A model generated the notes under the pieces. That model did not search any database. It saw only the letters and a list, made by a program, of their open reading frames with translations, and had not been told where the DNA came from. The translations under genes were made by a program, and so were the position numbers. A stretch of 64,000 bases of DNA. Origin: Candidatus Poribacteria bacterium. Lineage in GTDB: Bacteria; Poribacteria; WGA-4E; WGA-3G. The stretch lies in contig JAPPCZ010000081.1 in NCBI GenBank assembly GCA_028824685.1, forward strand, positions 1-64,000, read 5' to 3'. This document shows, piece by piece, positions 1 through 9,165 of this stretch; the first letter of the stretch is position 1; every line of letters begins with the position of its first letter.

Positions 1-84
1 CATTATAGAGCAAATCCCATGGATTTAAAAGTATTTTATAGGTAGCAACTTAGGTTATCTATCATAGTTCTGCTGTTTTTCCTA

Positions 85-1617
85 TTGGGTATAGCAGCTA
101 TAACTGCATCCGCACAATACACACCCAGTGCTGTTAAAGATGCGTTAAATTCTATAGTTGCCATAGAAATAGATGATATCCAAGGCAAAACGATTTCACG
201 TGGACTCGGGTTCTTTGTATCCAAAAATCAGGTAGCAACCCACTTCTCTAATCTCAAAGATTTTACCCCGGTACCAAAAGGTGCTGAAATCTATGTTAAA
301 CTGGTTGAAAAAAGAACAAGATATTTTGTTGGTAGCATATCAGTCCGTAATAAAACAGACCATTTGGCTTTCTTAAATGTCCCAATTCCCGGTGTCAAAC
401 CGCTATCTGTAAGCAATAAAGTACAACATAGCGAAACAGTTTACTCTATCAGTGATCCTTCAAAACCTAAGTTGATAAAAGGCACTGTAAAAGGCAACTC
501 AAAAGACGGCAAGTATATTCGGGTTTCAAATCAGATTTCTCAGAAGAATAGAGGCGGTCCCTTACTCAATAGCAAAGGTGAAGTTATTGGGGTTTCGATG
601 CTTTTGACAGGATTAAATAGTAAATTTATTTACGATGATGGCAACGTATCTATCTCTACCGGGAAGAATATTAGCGATGGTTCATCGAAAATCAATATAG
701 GTGGAAGTGCTTTTGCAGTATCTTCAAATGTACTTAAAAGACTATTAACAGAATCCAACAGTGATTTAGTTAATTCTCGTCGTCTGAAGACTATAACAGA
801 TCAGCGGAGATCAAGTTCGAACAGGATTGCAAGAACTTTTGATGTGAATTCAGGTGGACTTTTAACAATTGATTCAGAGATTGGTAATATTGACGTGCAA
901 ACTGTTGCACGAGATAAAGTTAATGTGATAGTTACAAAAGAATCGAGAAAAAGGTTGGATGTATACCAAGAGGTACTTGACGATTTTAAGGTGACTTTCG
1001 ATCAAAAAGGTTCTGATCTATCAATTAAAGGCGAGTTTGAACGTGGACGAGACCACTGGCGCAGGCAACTGAGTGATCTAAAATTTAGTTTTAAGGTTAC
1101 AGTGCCACGCCAATATGATGTTGACTTAGACACGCCGTCGGGAAATATATCTGTTGATGGTGTAACTGGTAAGTCGAACGCAAAGACTTCTGCGGGAAAT
1201 ATCAATGTAAACAACATTGTTGGACCAGTAGAGGTTTATACCTCAGCGGGGAATCTACGATTTGGCAAAGTCAAGGGGTCTATCTTAGGTAGATCTTCTG
1301 CTGGCAATATTACTTTATCAAATTGCCAAGGTAGTGTTGACACAAAGACCTCTTCGGGGAATATCATTGCCGATATAGCGACACAACCTCAATACGAATG
1401 GAATTTGCAGACATCTTCTGGCAATATAGTCTGTGTTCTTATCTCTAACCTTGCAGCTGAAATTGATGCTCAAACAAGTATAGGGTTTATTTCAACGGAT
1501 TTCTTAGCAAAAGGAACTGAATTCCGACAAAAGAGGTTACGCGGAACTGTGAAAGGAGGCGGGAGGTTACTGAGATTTCGAACATCTGTTGGCAACATCA
1601 TATTGAAAAGCCGGTGA
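85..1617 (+). CDS. Secreted degenerate trypsin-like protease with DUF4097-type beta-helix domain
   Basis: Numbering is from a TTG at 85. Residues ~15-190 look like a trypsin/HtrA-type fold: His53 (VATHFSN) and Asp92 (TDHLAFL) sit where the catalytic pair belongs, but the usual GNSGGP is KNRGGPL, so Arg156 replaces the nucleophile Ser. It is probably a non-catalytic pseudoprotease. Residues ~270-510 carry repeated SAGN/SSGN strands typical of DUF4097/DUF4098 adhesin-like beta-helices. The signal peptide lies mostly upstream of the TTG: reading the same frame from ATG 19 gives MDLKVFYR, then TAG at 43-45, then QLRLSIIVLLFFLLG running into the protein. So the gene is either amber-interrupted (pseudogene or sequence error) or starts at a weak non-ATG codon. 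No good Shine-Dalgarno is seen. Domain calls are confident, the start is not. Confidence 0.75.
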   Translation: MGIAAITASAQYTPSAVKDALNSIVAIEIDDIQGKTISRGLGFFVSKNQVATHFSNLKDFTPVPKGAEIYVKLVEKRTRYFVGSISVRNKTDHLAFLNVPIPGVKPLSVSNKVQHSETVYSISDPSKPKLIKGTVKGNSKDGKYIRVSNQISQKNRGGPLLNSKGEVIGVSMLLTGLNSKFIYDDGNVSISTGKNISDGSSKINIGGSAFAVSSNVLKRLLTESNSDLVNSRRLKTITDQRRSSSNRIARTFDVNSGGLLTIDSEIGNIDVQTVARDKVNVIVTKESRKRLDVYQEVLDDFKVTFDQKGSDLSIKGEFERGRDHWRRQLSDLKFSFKVTVPRQYDVDLDTPSGNISVDGVTGKSNAKTSAGNINVNNIVGPVEVYTSAGNLRFGKVKGSILGRSSAGNITLSNCQGSVDTKTSSGNIIADIATQPQYEWNLQTSSGNIVCVLISNLAAEIDAQTSIGFISTDFLAKGTEFRQKRLRGTVKGGGRLLRFRTSVGNIILKSR

Positions 1618-1775
1618 GATATGGAATAGATTCTATCGTGAGTTTGTTAAATCAGGTCTTTGGACTCGGTGCGGTTGGAAACCGCACCATAGGCGTCAAT
1701 TTAAGGGCATTATCTGTTTTTTATAGGTGTTTTTGTTTTATTGATTGAAGTGTCTGTCTTGCGGGCGGCGTATGC

Positions 1776-1803
1776 AAAGTAGTAGACACACGCCGTGTGC
1801 CGT
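1776..1803 (-). repeat. R3 palindromic repeat (GGCAC..GTGCC CTACTAC type)
   Basis: On the minus strand it reads ACGGCACACGGCGTGTG followed by TCTACTACTTT. The same unit occurs at 7469-7494 and 55398-55424, with a partial copy near 1898-1918. It is a short dyad with a conserved CTACTAC tail, like a REP element. Confidence 0.7.
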
Positions 1804-1840
1804 ATATATCCCAAAGAATGTGTGGCGGACGGCACCAAAT

Positions 1841-1897
1841 CAACGGTATGAATCATGGCGAATGCCAAAAGCGCATTCGTCTTTAGGCATTCCCCGC
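1841..1897 (+). repeat. R4 repeat (ATCAACGGTATGAATCATGG)
   Basis: The unit reads ATCAACGGTATGAATCATGG, then GCGAATGCC...GCGCATTCG and a GGCATTC end. It is nearly identical to 37109-37163; shorter relatives occur near 10577-10640, 25241-25310 and 42328-42395. Confidence 0.75.
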
Positions 1898-2103
1898 GAA
1901 GCGTGCCTGCTATTTTTAAATCAACGCTAAATTGACGTTTGTGTGTATGTCAGAATACGCGTATGGTATTCTGAATTGATTAGGAAACCGCACCTACCGG
2001 GCATATGAGAATAAGATTTATGGAAAATGAAGTTCATATCTATTATCAAACTCACGTGATTTTCTAAAAAGAATTAATTCATGGGATGTCAATTATTATC
2101 TTC

Positions 2104-3072
2104 TCAATCGCAAAGTGATATACTCTTCAACACTTGTTCCACCGTAATCCCTTCAATCACAGCGCAACTACCCGCACCGCACCCGCCAGGATGCCTACCC
2201 GGATGACACGGATTACACCCCAAGTCCATTCCACTTTGCACAATTATATGTTTGTCTCCATAGGGGCCGCTCCGAATGTGGTTTGTTGAACCGAAAAGCG
2301 CAATTACTGGTGTTCGAACAGCGGCAGCGATGTGCATCGGGCCCGTGTCATTCCCGATATAAACATCACACGCTGCAATTAACGCTGCGACTTCTCGTAG
2401 GTTTTCCGTTTCAACAAGGATCGGTGATATATCCATCATGTCTGCAACTTGAGATTGAAGTTCTTGTTCATTTGGACCGGCGAAAAGTAAAATTGTAGCG
2501 TTTTTTTGTTTTGATAAACCGGTTGCAAGTTGCGCGTATTTCTCAGCACTCCAAAGTTTGTATTCCCAATTCCCGCCCGGATGAATACCTATTAATAACC
2601 TTTCTGATGTAACACCTGCTTCGGCAAGAAAATTGTGTGCTGTCGCTTGTTCTGTCTCAGTCAACTGTAAGTAGGGTTGTGCATCTGTTGTGTCAACGCC
2701 TTGCTTACTCAAGACTTCCAGATATCGGGTGACAGCATGTCGTTCTCTATCGCCGCGCACCAATCCCCAATGCTCCGTGCCGATACATCGTGCCGTGAAG
2801 CTATCCCGTAGATTAATAACAAGGTCAAATTTCTCACGGCGTAATGACTTTATGAGATTTATTCGCCCTTTTAAACCAGTGTGTTCTCTTTGATTGTCAT
2901 AAAGAAGGGTGGTATCAAGTTGTGGGTCGTTAGCAAAAAGGTTAAACGCGCTGGGTCCGACAAGAAAGGTGATGTGAGCATTTGGGAAGTGCGCTCGTAG
3001 CGGTTGGATAACAGCAGTAGACAGCACTGCATCGCCGATGAAACTGAAACTGAAAACAAGGATTTTTTTCAT
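2104..3072 (-). CDS. Glycosyltransferase family 9 (heptosyltransferase-like)
   Basis: 322 residues, the usual length for ADP-heptose:LPS heptosyltransferases (RfaF/WaaF, CAZy GT9). The N-terminal Rossmann half begins KKILVFSFSFIGDAVLSTAV. The donor-binding half shows GIHPGGNWEYKLW and GNDTGPMHIAAAVRTPVIALFGS, the family's most conserved motifs. A Cys-rich C-terminal stretch (CNPCHPGRHPGGCGAGSC) is typical of many GT9 proteins. It probably acts at the cytoplasmic face in LPS-core or other glycan assembly. Its ATG overlaps the stop of the upstream glycosyltransferase by 4 bp (ATGA), so the two are translationally coupled. The sugar donor cannot be assigned from sequence. Confidence 0.9.
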   Translation of the reverse strand: MKKILVFSFSFIGDAVLSTAVIQPLRAHFPNAHITFLVGPSAFNLFANDPQLDTTLLYDNQREHTGLKGRINLIKSLRREKFDLVINLRDSFTARCIGTEHWGLVRGDRERHAVTRYLEVLSKQGVDTTDAQPYLQLTETEQATAHNFLAEAGVTSERLLIGIHPGGNWEYKLWSAEKYAQLATGLSKQKNATILLFAGPNEQELQSQVADMMDISPILVETENLREVAALIAACDVYIGNDTGPMHIAAAVRTPVIALFGSTNHIRSGPYGDKHIIVQSGMDLGCNPCHPGRHPGGCGAGSCAVIEGITVEQVLKSISLCD

Positions 3073-4316
3073 TTTTCAGATGAAGGAAAGGATTCAAGAA
3101 GGTCAACGGCAGTTGTTAAGCCATCTTCAGATTCCATTTGTGTTCCCAACATTTCTGCTTTTTCTGTCATAGAAGGTGTTGTCATAACCTGTGCAATTCT
3201 TTGGGCAAGGCGTTTCGCGGTAAGGTTGCGGCGATTTAAACTTTTCGGTGCGACTCCTAAATCAAACAGCAGCTTGCCCCAATAGAATTGATCACCAAAG
3301 TGTGGTACTACGACAGACGGAACTTTAGCTTGACAAACAGAGGCAGTAGTCCCTGCGCCACCGTGATGCACAACACAACTCGCTTTTGGAAATAGCCATT
3401 GATGCGGTACATACTCCGTGCAAAAGATGTCCTCTCCAGCATCCTGAGCGCCTAAAAGCCCCCAACCTGCTTGAATGATTGCGCGTTGGTTTATCATTTT
3501 AACCGCATCCATTAAAATTTCCGTTGTTTCACGACTATTGCTTCCTCCCATAGACCCGAAAGTAATAACGATAGGTGGTGGTCCGTTTGCTAAAAAATCT
3601 GTGAGTTCAGATGGAGGTACGTAGTCTGGCTGTGCAAGATGCCAAACGCCCGTAAACTTGTGGTTTGGTGGAAAGTCGCCTGGTTGGCAAAGTGCTGGAG
3701 ATGCCGCGATGAGGTTCAGATGGGGTGAATACATTTCATCCGATGCCACCGTTGCTCTCGGTTTTCCACCGACAGACGCAATAAACTGATTAAAAAGCGG
3801 GTCAACAGCATATCTAAGTCTGAGTCTTATCAATTTCCACACAATAGCATTGAATGTTCGGCTCCAATTGGGAAAAAGATAGAGAGCATTATCGGGGATT
3901 TTAATGAAGCCCGGACAATACGTCACAGTTATCCAGGGTAACTCGTTTCGGATAGCTGCCTCTTGTCCAGGGATGTCTATGGAATGGCAAATTGCTAAAT
4001 CATATCCTTTCATCGCTGTAAGGCAATCGTTATACCATTTTTCGCCGCGACGCAGAATACCTTCCTTCGCGATAAGCAGCAATGGTGCCATAGGATCGCG
4101 CATTGCTATGACAGTATCCATCGTTTGATGAAATTCTGCTAAATCAAAGGGAACTCCTACTTCAAAGAAGTCCGCTCCGATGTCAAGAATCTTGTCTTTG
4201 TAGATGGATGGTGCACAGACCCGCACATGATGTTCTCTTTGAAGCAAACGTTCTGCGAGTGCTAAAACTGGATAGACATCTCCTGTTGTGCCCCAAGCTG
4301 CTATAGCAATTTTCAT
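3069..4316 (-). CDS. GT1-family (UGT/MGT-like) glycosyltransferase
   Basis: 415 residues. The N-terminus KIAIAAWGTTGDVYPVLALA is the GT28/GT1 acceptor-domain signature. The C-terminal donor site reads VVHHGGAGTTASVCQAKVPS then VVPHFGDQFYWG, the classic motif of sterol, macrolide and rhamnolipid-type glucosyltransferases. It would move a nucleotide-sugar onto a lipid or small acceptor. It is the middle gene of a three-gene operon and overlaps both neighbours by 4 bp (ATGA junctions). Being set between two GT9 enzymes suggests one glycan or glycolipid pathway. The substrate is unknown. Confidence 0.9.
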   Translation of the reverse strand: MKIAIAAWGTTGDVYPVLALAERLLQREHHVRVCAPSIYKDKILDIGADFFEVGVPFDLAEFHQTMDTVIAMRDPMAPLLLIAKEGILRRGEKWYNDCLTAMKGYDLAICHSIDIPGQEAAIRNELPWITVTYCPGFIKIPDNALYLFPNWSRTFNAIVWKLIRLRLRYAVDPLFNQFIASVGGKPRATVASDEMYSPHLNLIAASPALCQPGDFPPNHKFTGVWHLAQPDYVPPSELTDFLANGPPPIVITFGSMGGSNSRETTEILMDAVKMINQRAIIQAGWGLLGAQDAGEDIFCTEYVPHQWLFPKASCVVHHGGAGTTASVCQAKVPSVVVPHFGDQFYWGKLLFDLGVAPKSLNRRNLTAKRLAQRIAQVMTTPSMTEKAEMLGTQMESEDGLTTAVDLLESFPSSEK

Positions 4317-5377
4317 TTTCGGCTCGCTTCTACGGTCATTGCCGTTGTATTCCAGACCATTTCAACTGGGAGCTTTTTGGTGCATTCCCATCCGATTTTG
4401 CATTTGTGGGCACTACAGGGCCAGCATGGCATATCGCGCCTCACGACAGATGCGTTTTCACTCATCGGACGCCATGCGACATGATCAGTTGGACCGAAGA
4501 TTGCTACTGTCGGTACATCCAGTGCTGCAGCAAGATGCATCGGACCAGAATCATTGCATACGACCAAATCGCAGTGGGAAAGCAGCGCGCTCAATTCCCG
4601 AATTGTCTTTGGTGCATAAGCAATAGCATCGGACTGCATCGCTTCTTGGATGTTGTGTGTCAATTCTGCTTCATCGGGACCATGCAAAAGAAGTATTGAG
4701 GTGTTGTAATGGTCAACGAGTCTGTCAGCAAGTTCAGCAAACTGCTTTTCGGGCCATCTTTTATCATAAGAACTTCCACCGGGATGAATGCCAATTAGAA
4801 AAGCACCATCCTCTACACTCAAAGACGTAAGGAGTGCTTTAGCATTTGCAATTTCATCAGGCAAGAGATTTAAGACAAGTTGTCGGGAGACTTCACCTTG
4901 ACAGATTAACCGCACTAATTCCAAGTTTCTATCGACTTCGTGAGTTTCACCTTTTTGATACTTGCCATGCCATGTATGCGTTAATGTAGACTTAAACCGT
5001 TTCTGATGGCGACCTAACCGGTAAGGGGCACCAGACAGAAAAGCAATGAAATGTGGCCATGTAGCAGTTTGCATCGCAACGACGAGATGAAATTGCTCAC
5101 GGCGTAGCGAGTGATAGAATTGGAGTTGCTCCGATAATTTACGATGTTCTCCCTGACGATCAAACACGATCACCCTATCAACATCAGGATTTCCGATTAG
5201 CATAGGTGCATTGAGTGGTCGTGCTAACACCGTAATTTCTGCTGATGGGTAATTCTGGCGCAGCAACCTGATTGCTGGGGTTGAGTTCAGCAAATCACCA
5301 ATACCATCTGCGCGAATGATGAGAATCTTTTCAATGTCGGGGAGTATTTCTCCGTTTTTTAAATCGCGATGCGCCAT
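4313..5377 (-). CDS. Glycosyltransferase family 9 (heptosyltransferase-like), first gene of operon
   Basis: 354 residues. GT9 motifs are clear: KILIIRADGIGDLLNSTPAI at residues ~18-37, GIHPGGSSYDKRWP in the centre, and CNDSGPMHLAAALDVPTVAI toward the C-terminus. A Cys-rich tail (CWPCSAHKCKIGWEC) follows. It is a paralogue of the GT9 at 2104-3072 but clearly diverged, so the two probably add different sugars or act at different steps. The leader upstream contains a repeat element (5462-5581), and no convincing minus-strand promoter was seen. Confidence 0.9.
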   Translation of the reverse strand: MAHRDLKNGEILPDIEKILIIRADGIGDLLNSTPAIRLLRQNYPSAEITVLARPLNAPMLIGNPDVDRVIVFDRQGEHRKLSEQLQFYHSLRREQFHLVVAMQTATWPHFIAFLSGAPYRLGRHQKRFKSTLTHTWHGKYQKGETHEVDRNLELVRLICQGEVSRQLVLNLLPDEIANAKALLTSLSVEDGAFLIGIHPGGSSYDKRWPEKQFAELADRLVDHYNTSILLLHGPDEAELTHNIQEAMQSDAIAYAPKTIRELSALLSHCDLVVCNDSGPMHLAAALDVPTVAIFGPTDHVAWRPMSENASVVRRDMPCWPCSAHKCKIGWECTKKLPVEMVWNTTAMTVEASRK

Positions 5378-5461
5378 GCTGTTTCTCTTTAACTGTAAGA
5401 TGTATGCTGAAACCTATTATAGCACAAGGCTAAGGGAAAGGCAAATCTCAAAGAAATGGGA

Positions 5462-5581
5462 CAGAGGCATTCAATTGTCGGTTTATCACCCGTTTTAATC
5501 GAAAGGTCGCGAGCTGGAGCTCGCTCCTACAGGAAGAGGGTTTTTGGAAAAGGAAGAATTATTGGAAATTGAATGGCTCTG
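5462..5581. mobile_element. MITE family A, copy 1 (120 bp)
   Basis: It starts CAGAGGCATTCAATTGTCG and ends AATTGAATGGCTCTG, an imperfect 15-bp terminal inverted repeat. Inside is a GTAGGAGCGA-type palindrome (about 5502-5532). Read in reverse it matches the element at 17813-17968 at both ends (CAGAGCCATTCAATT, then CCAATAAT, and GACAATTGAAT at the far end). It has no coding capacity. Flanking duplications are not clear here. Confidence 0.7.
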
Positions 5582-5600
5582 TATGGCTATTGACAAATTA

Positions 5601-5629
5601 TTTACACCCACCAAAAAATGTGCTATGAT
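5601..5629 (+). promoter_or_regulatory. Sigma-70-type promoter for the histidine kinase
   Basis: TTTACA (5601-5606), 17-bp spacer, TATGAT (5624-5629). Transcription would start near 5636, which supports ATG 5666 as the kinase start and excludes upstream frame-open codons. The promoter sits 20 bp beyond the right end of the MITE at 5462-5581. Confidence 0.6.
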
Positions 5630-5665
5630 TACATCAGAACCACACGAAGCAGCGGACAAAGATTT

Positions 5666-7456
5666 ATGAATATTCGAACACAACTAACACTTAGCTACAT
5701 AGGCATCGTACTTCTGGTACTATTTGCAATGTCCTTTTTTCTCGCGGGGACACTCAAAGGTCTACTCAGTGACCGTATTATGAATGAGTTAGAAGTTCAG
5801 GCTGCGCTTGCCAGAGAATTTCTGAAAGAGGAACTTCCAGAAAAGAAAAACTTTACGTATCAGGTCATAGATGGTCTTGTTGATAGACTCGGAGAAACAG
5901 GTAAAGTGCGTTTGACTTTCATAGGTGAAGATGGAACTGTCTGGGGGGATACGGAACGAGATGGTGATTCGCTAATTGCGATGGAGGAACACCTAACTCG
6001 TGCGGAGGTGCAGGATGCGCTGAATCTCGGTAGCGGTGTGAGCAAACGTGAAAGCAAGACAACGGGGATAGAATACCATTATTTTGCGTTGCCCGTTGAA
6101 CGAAATGGCAACTTGATAGGGTTTTGCCGCGTCGCTCTACCGATGGAAACTGTTAATACAGCACTTGGAGACCTTCAGCAGATTCTTTTGTTTGTCAGTA
6201 TTGCTGGGTCAATTCTTGCAATTCTGTTCGGTGTTCTCACTACAGGTGCTATTGTCAAACCGATTAAGAGGTTGACGCAGATCACACAATCTATTGCTGC
6301 GGGCGAAAATACATCACAAGTTGAAGTTAAATCTGATAATGAATTGGGACAACTCTCACGAAATTTCAATCTTATGACAGATAGGGTTCAGGATCATATT
6401 GAAAAAATTTCCTTAGAGAATCAACGTTTAGAGACTATTTTGACCAACATGAGCGAAGGTGTGTTACTGGTAAACGGCGCATCCGAAATTACTTACGCCA
6501 ATCCCGCCGCGATTGTTATGTTGAACCTTCCAGAGATGTATCTCGGTAGAGCGTTAATTGAAATCAACCGTATTCCTGAACTACAGGCTTTACTTAGGAA
6601 AGCAGAAGAAACAGAGGCTGTTGCTTTTTCGGAAATTCGTCTTGGGAATCTGCAAGAGTCGGAAGCGGAGGTGACTATTGTCCCCGTCGCTGCTGAAAGT
6701 GAGTATGTCATCGTTATTCACGATGTTAGCCATGTGCGGCAACTGGAGCGGATTCGCTCAGACTTCGTAGCGAATGTCTCACATGAACTGCGAACACCTT
6801 TGACCACAATTCAGGGATACGCTGAAACACTGTTGAACAACGGCTCTACTAAAAACAAAAAACGCAAGGAATTCATTGGAAAAATCCTAAAACACTCTGC
6901 TCGTCTCTCACGCTTGGTCTCAGATTTGCTGGAATTGGCACGGCTTGAATCAAGGGATATTGAGTTAAAACGTTCGCTATGTCACCTTAATGATTTCCAT
7001 GAGCAGATTTTGGATGTATTTGAACCAGTTTTGGAAGAAGCGGGGGTAACTTTGCAGTGGAATATATCTGAAGGTTTGCCTCAGGTGAACGTGGATAGTC
7101 AGCTTTTCATGCAGGTTTTTGTGAACCTCATTGACAATGCTATTAAATATACGCCTGATGGGGGTGTGATTGATATTTCAGCGGAGTTAATTGAAACAGA
7201 ATCAGATACTGCTGATGAAGTTGTTGTGCATATAAAAGATACTGGGATCGGTATCCCATTAGAGTCCCAATCTCGTGTATTTGAGCGGTTTTATCGTGTT
7301 GACAAAGGACGCGCGCGAAAAATGGGCGGTACTGGTTTAGGATTGGCAATTACCAAACATATTCTACTGTGCCACAATGGGCGGATATGGTTGGAAAGCG
7401 AGTTGGGGCAAGGCACCGTGTTTTATTTTGCGTTGCCTTTTGAGGAATCGAGTTAA
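5666..7456 (+). CDS. PhoR-like membrane sensor histidine kinase
   Basis: 596 residues from ATG 5666. Order: TM1 (~9-29), an extracytoplasmic sensor of ~135 residues, TM2 (~170-190, LLFVSIAGSILAILFGVLTT), a HAMP linker (IVKPIKRLTQITQSIAAGE), a PAS domain (~250-350), HisKA with phospho-acceptor His373 in SHELRTPLTTIQGY, then HATPase_c with NLIDNAIKYTPDG (N box), DTGIGIP (G1) and GGTGLGLAI (G2). This is the PhoR/VicK architecture. No response regulator lies next to it, so the partner is unknown. An upstream GTG or ATG would fall inside the promoter, so 5666 was chosen. Confidence 0.93.
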   Translation: MNIRTQLTLSYIGIVLLVLFAMSFFLAGTLKGLLSDRIMNELEVQAALAREFLKEELPEKKNFTYQVIDGLVDRLGETGKVRLTFIGEDGTVWGDTERDGDSLIAMEEHLTRAEVQDALNLGSGVSKRESKTTGIEYHYFALPVERNGNLIGFCRVALPMETVNTALGDLQQILLFVSIAGSILAILFGVLTTGAIVKPIKRLTQITQSIAAGENTSQVEVKSDNELGQLSRNFNLMTDRVQDHIEKISLENQRLETILTNMSEGVLLVNGASEITYANPAAIVMLNLPEMYLGRALIEINRIPELQALLRKAEETEAVAFSEIRLGNLQESEAEVTIVPVAAESEYVIVIHDVSHVRQLERIRSDFVANVSHELRTPLTTIQGYAETLLNNGSTKNKKRKEFIGKILKHSARLSRLVSDLLELARLESRDIELKRSLCHLNDFHEQILDVFEPVLEEAGVTLQWNISEGLPQVNVDSQLFMQVFVNLIDNAIKYTPDGGVIDISAELIETESDTADEVVVHIKDTGIGIPLESQSRVFERFYRVDKGRARKMGGTGLGLAITKHILLCHNGRIWLESELGQGTVFYFALPFEESS

Positions 7457-7468
7457 AACTTGTTTTAC

Positions 7469-7494
7469 GGCACGCGGAGCGTGCCTACTACTTT
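7469..7494 (+). repeat. R3 palindromic repeat
   Basis: GGCACGCGGAGCGTGCC followed by TACTACTTT, 12 bp after the kinase stop codon. It is nearly identical to 55398-55424 and could form a hairpin in the 3' end of the kinase transcript. Confidence 0.7.
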
Positions 7495-7502
7495 TAATAT
7501 AG

Positions 7503-8180
7503 TCAAATCTGCCAAGTCTGTTGTGTCCAAGCCATCTCCCAAAATAGATATTCATAACGACTGCTCAGTAGGAAATTTTTGTGAAGCCGCTCTTTTTCGG
7601 CAGAACTGCTTTCAGTGGTGATTTCGTTCAACAAGTTTCGCAACCATTCACCTAAAGCAAGGAATTCAGGAGAAGCATACATATCTATCCATTCTTGGTA
7701 GAGTGGTTCGGGTGAGCCGCCTTGTTCGGCGAGGGTTGTGCCGATTTCGGCGTATCCCCATTGACATGGCAGGACCCCAGCAATGACATCTGCTAACGTT
7801 CCGATTTGTGCAACGTGGAGCATGTGTCGCGTATAGGCATGTGTCGTCGGTGCCATCGGTGCTGCTTCCATTTCAGCGGGGGAAATACCGAATTTTTCGC
7901 AATACCCGCGGTGCAAATCCATTTCGGTGTTCAACGTTTCGTCGAGCAATTTTGCAAAGAGTGCCATTGTCGCTTCATCGTGTGCTTTGATTGTGCCATA
8001 AGCGAATACGCGGCTATAGTCCAGTAGGAACAGATAATCTTGGATCAGGTAGAACTTGAACTTTTCTGTTGGTAGCGTTCCATCTGCCATTCCGCGAACG
8101 AATGGATGCTTTAGGTCTGCTTCCCAGATTGGTGCGGCGGACTGTCTCAGTTCATCGGTGAATTTGGGATTTTGTGTCAT
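7503..8180 (-). CDS. tenA: Thiaminase II / aminopyrimidine aminohydrolase TenA
   Basis: 225 residues, the normal TenA length, all-alpha haem-oxygenase-like fold. The N-terminus (WEADLKHPFVRGMADGTLP) and QDYLFLLDYSRVFAYG match the family. The active-site Cys is in LPCQWGYAEIG, which puts it in the Cys-type (TenA_C) group that hydrolyses aminopyrimidine to HMP in thiamin salvage. The C-terminal FWEMAWTQQTW supplies conserved aromatics. It is a single gene, converging with the kinase; no other thi gene and no obvious TPP riboswitch was seen nearby. Confidence 0.93.
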   Translation of the reverse strand: MTQNPKFTDELRQSAAPIWEADLKHPFVRGMADGTLPTEKFKFYLIQDYLFLLDYSRVFAYGTIKAHDEATMALFAKLLDETLNTEMDLHRGYCEKFGISPAEMEAAPMAPTTHAYTRHMLHVAQIGTLADVIAGVLPCQWGYAEIGTTLAEQGGSPEPLYQEWIDMYASPEFLALGEWLRNLLNEITTESSSAEKERLHKNFLLSSRYEYLFWEMAWTQQTWQI

Positions 8181-8256
8181 AACGTCTCCTTGAAATGTAT
8201 TTGGACTATCTATAGATTTCTTTTATATCATACCTTAACCGCGCGAGGATGTCAAA

Positions 8257-9165
8257 ATGTTTGAAAGACTTGGGATTGTTACCAATATCTGGGCAAAAGA
8301 GATGGAAAATGGTGCACGTTTCGATGATTTGATGGTTGAATTTGGGGCAAACGGATTTAAAGATATGGAGGTCCGCGAAGGCGATTATCTTCGTAACTCT
8401 GAATTCGGTAACCTCATTCAAAAACTTGAAGAAGCGATGCTCGATTTTACCGATGCCGAATTTAAAATTATCTGTGATGCTGTGTGGGATAGCACTGCTG
8501 CAAATGAAAGTTCTGATCTAAATAAGACAAAACATGCTGCTCTATTTAAAGAGATTGCTGAGTTTGTCCGAAAAGCAGCAGAATTGACGCTCAGTTATGC
8601 CATGTCGCATCCATGGCTTTCAACACCCGTTGATAGTGAGACTGACACACAAAAGATTGTTATAGCAAAGAAATTGGCGTATCTGTTATGTCCATCACGA
8701 GCGAGGTTACGCCTTGTTGATCTGGATACTGAAGGTGAGATTGATGAAAACGCTGCCATTGCCAATCTAAAGCGGTACGCTTCGCTTTTGCCGGATTATC
8801 CGATGATTTTTGCGGTTGAGAACGCCCGACAGTCAGCAACATTAACCTTGAAATTGGCTGTCGCAGGTGGGGTCAAACTTACGTATGACGAAACGAACAC
8901 GTATAGAGCTGACGGAACTACCTTAAATCCACCAGAGGAATTCTGGGGAAACGTCAAGATGGATAATCTAACATCAGTACATTTTAAGCAGAAAACAGAG
9001 GCAGGAGTATTATCAGAAGTAGGCGATGGGTATGTGGATTTTAAGGCTATTAAACAGCATTTGCAGTCCGGAGACTATACTGGGGATTTGCTACTTGAAA
9101 ATGCGCCTACTACGCATTCGTTAGTCAACGCATTAAAAAGTCGGGATTATCTGCTCGGATGTTGA
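8257..9165 (+). CDS. Xylose-isomerase-like TIM-barrel (sugar epimerase/isomerase family)
   Basis: 302 residues. The AP-endonuclease-2/xylose-isomerase-like TIM barrel is indicated by FERLGIVTNIW at strand 1, the metal-ligand candidates Glu in FAVENAR, Asp in LTYDETN, His in SVHFKQK and Glu in LLLENAP, in the expected order. Such proteins are metal-dependent isomerases or epimerases of sugars and inositols. It starts divergently from tenA with a ~75-bp gap. The substrate cannot be inferred. Confidence 0.75.
   Translation: MFERLGIVTNIWAKEMENGARFDDLMVEFGANGFKDMEVREGDYLRNSEFGNLIQKLEEAMLDFTDAEFKIICDAVWDSTAANESSDLNKTKHAALFKEIAEFVRKAAELTLSYAMSHPWLSTPVDSETDTQKIVIAKKLAYLLCPSRARLRLVDLDTEGEIDENAAIANLKRYASLLPDYPMIFAVENARQSATLTLKLAVAGGVKLTYDETNTYRADGTTLNPPEEFWGNVKMDNLTSVHFKQKTEAGVLSEVGDGYVDFKAIKQHLQSGDYTGDLLLENAPTTHSLVNALKSRDYLLGC

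Larger units (their letters stand above)
1618..2103. other. Intergenic repeat-rich stretch without a gene
   Basis: No credible gene is seen. It holds a perfect hairpin palindrome GGTGCGGTT/AACCGCACC at 1668-1688, a reversed GGCACRCGGAGYGTGCC-type repeat at 1776-1803, and an ATCAACGGTATGAAT-type repeat at 1841-1897. A short open frame over 1745-1930 consists of these repeats and is not a gene. Confidence 0.7.

Noticed and set aside
1745..1930. 61-codon open frame
   Set aside because: Entirely within R3 and R4 repeats.
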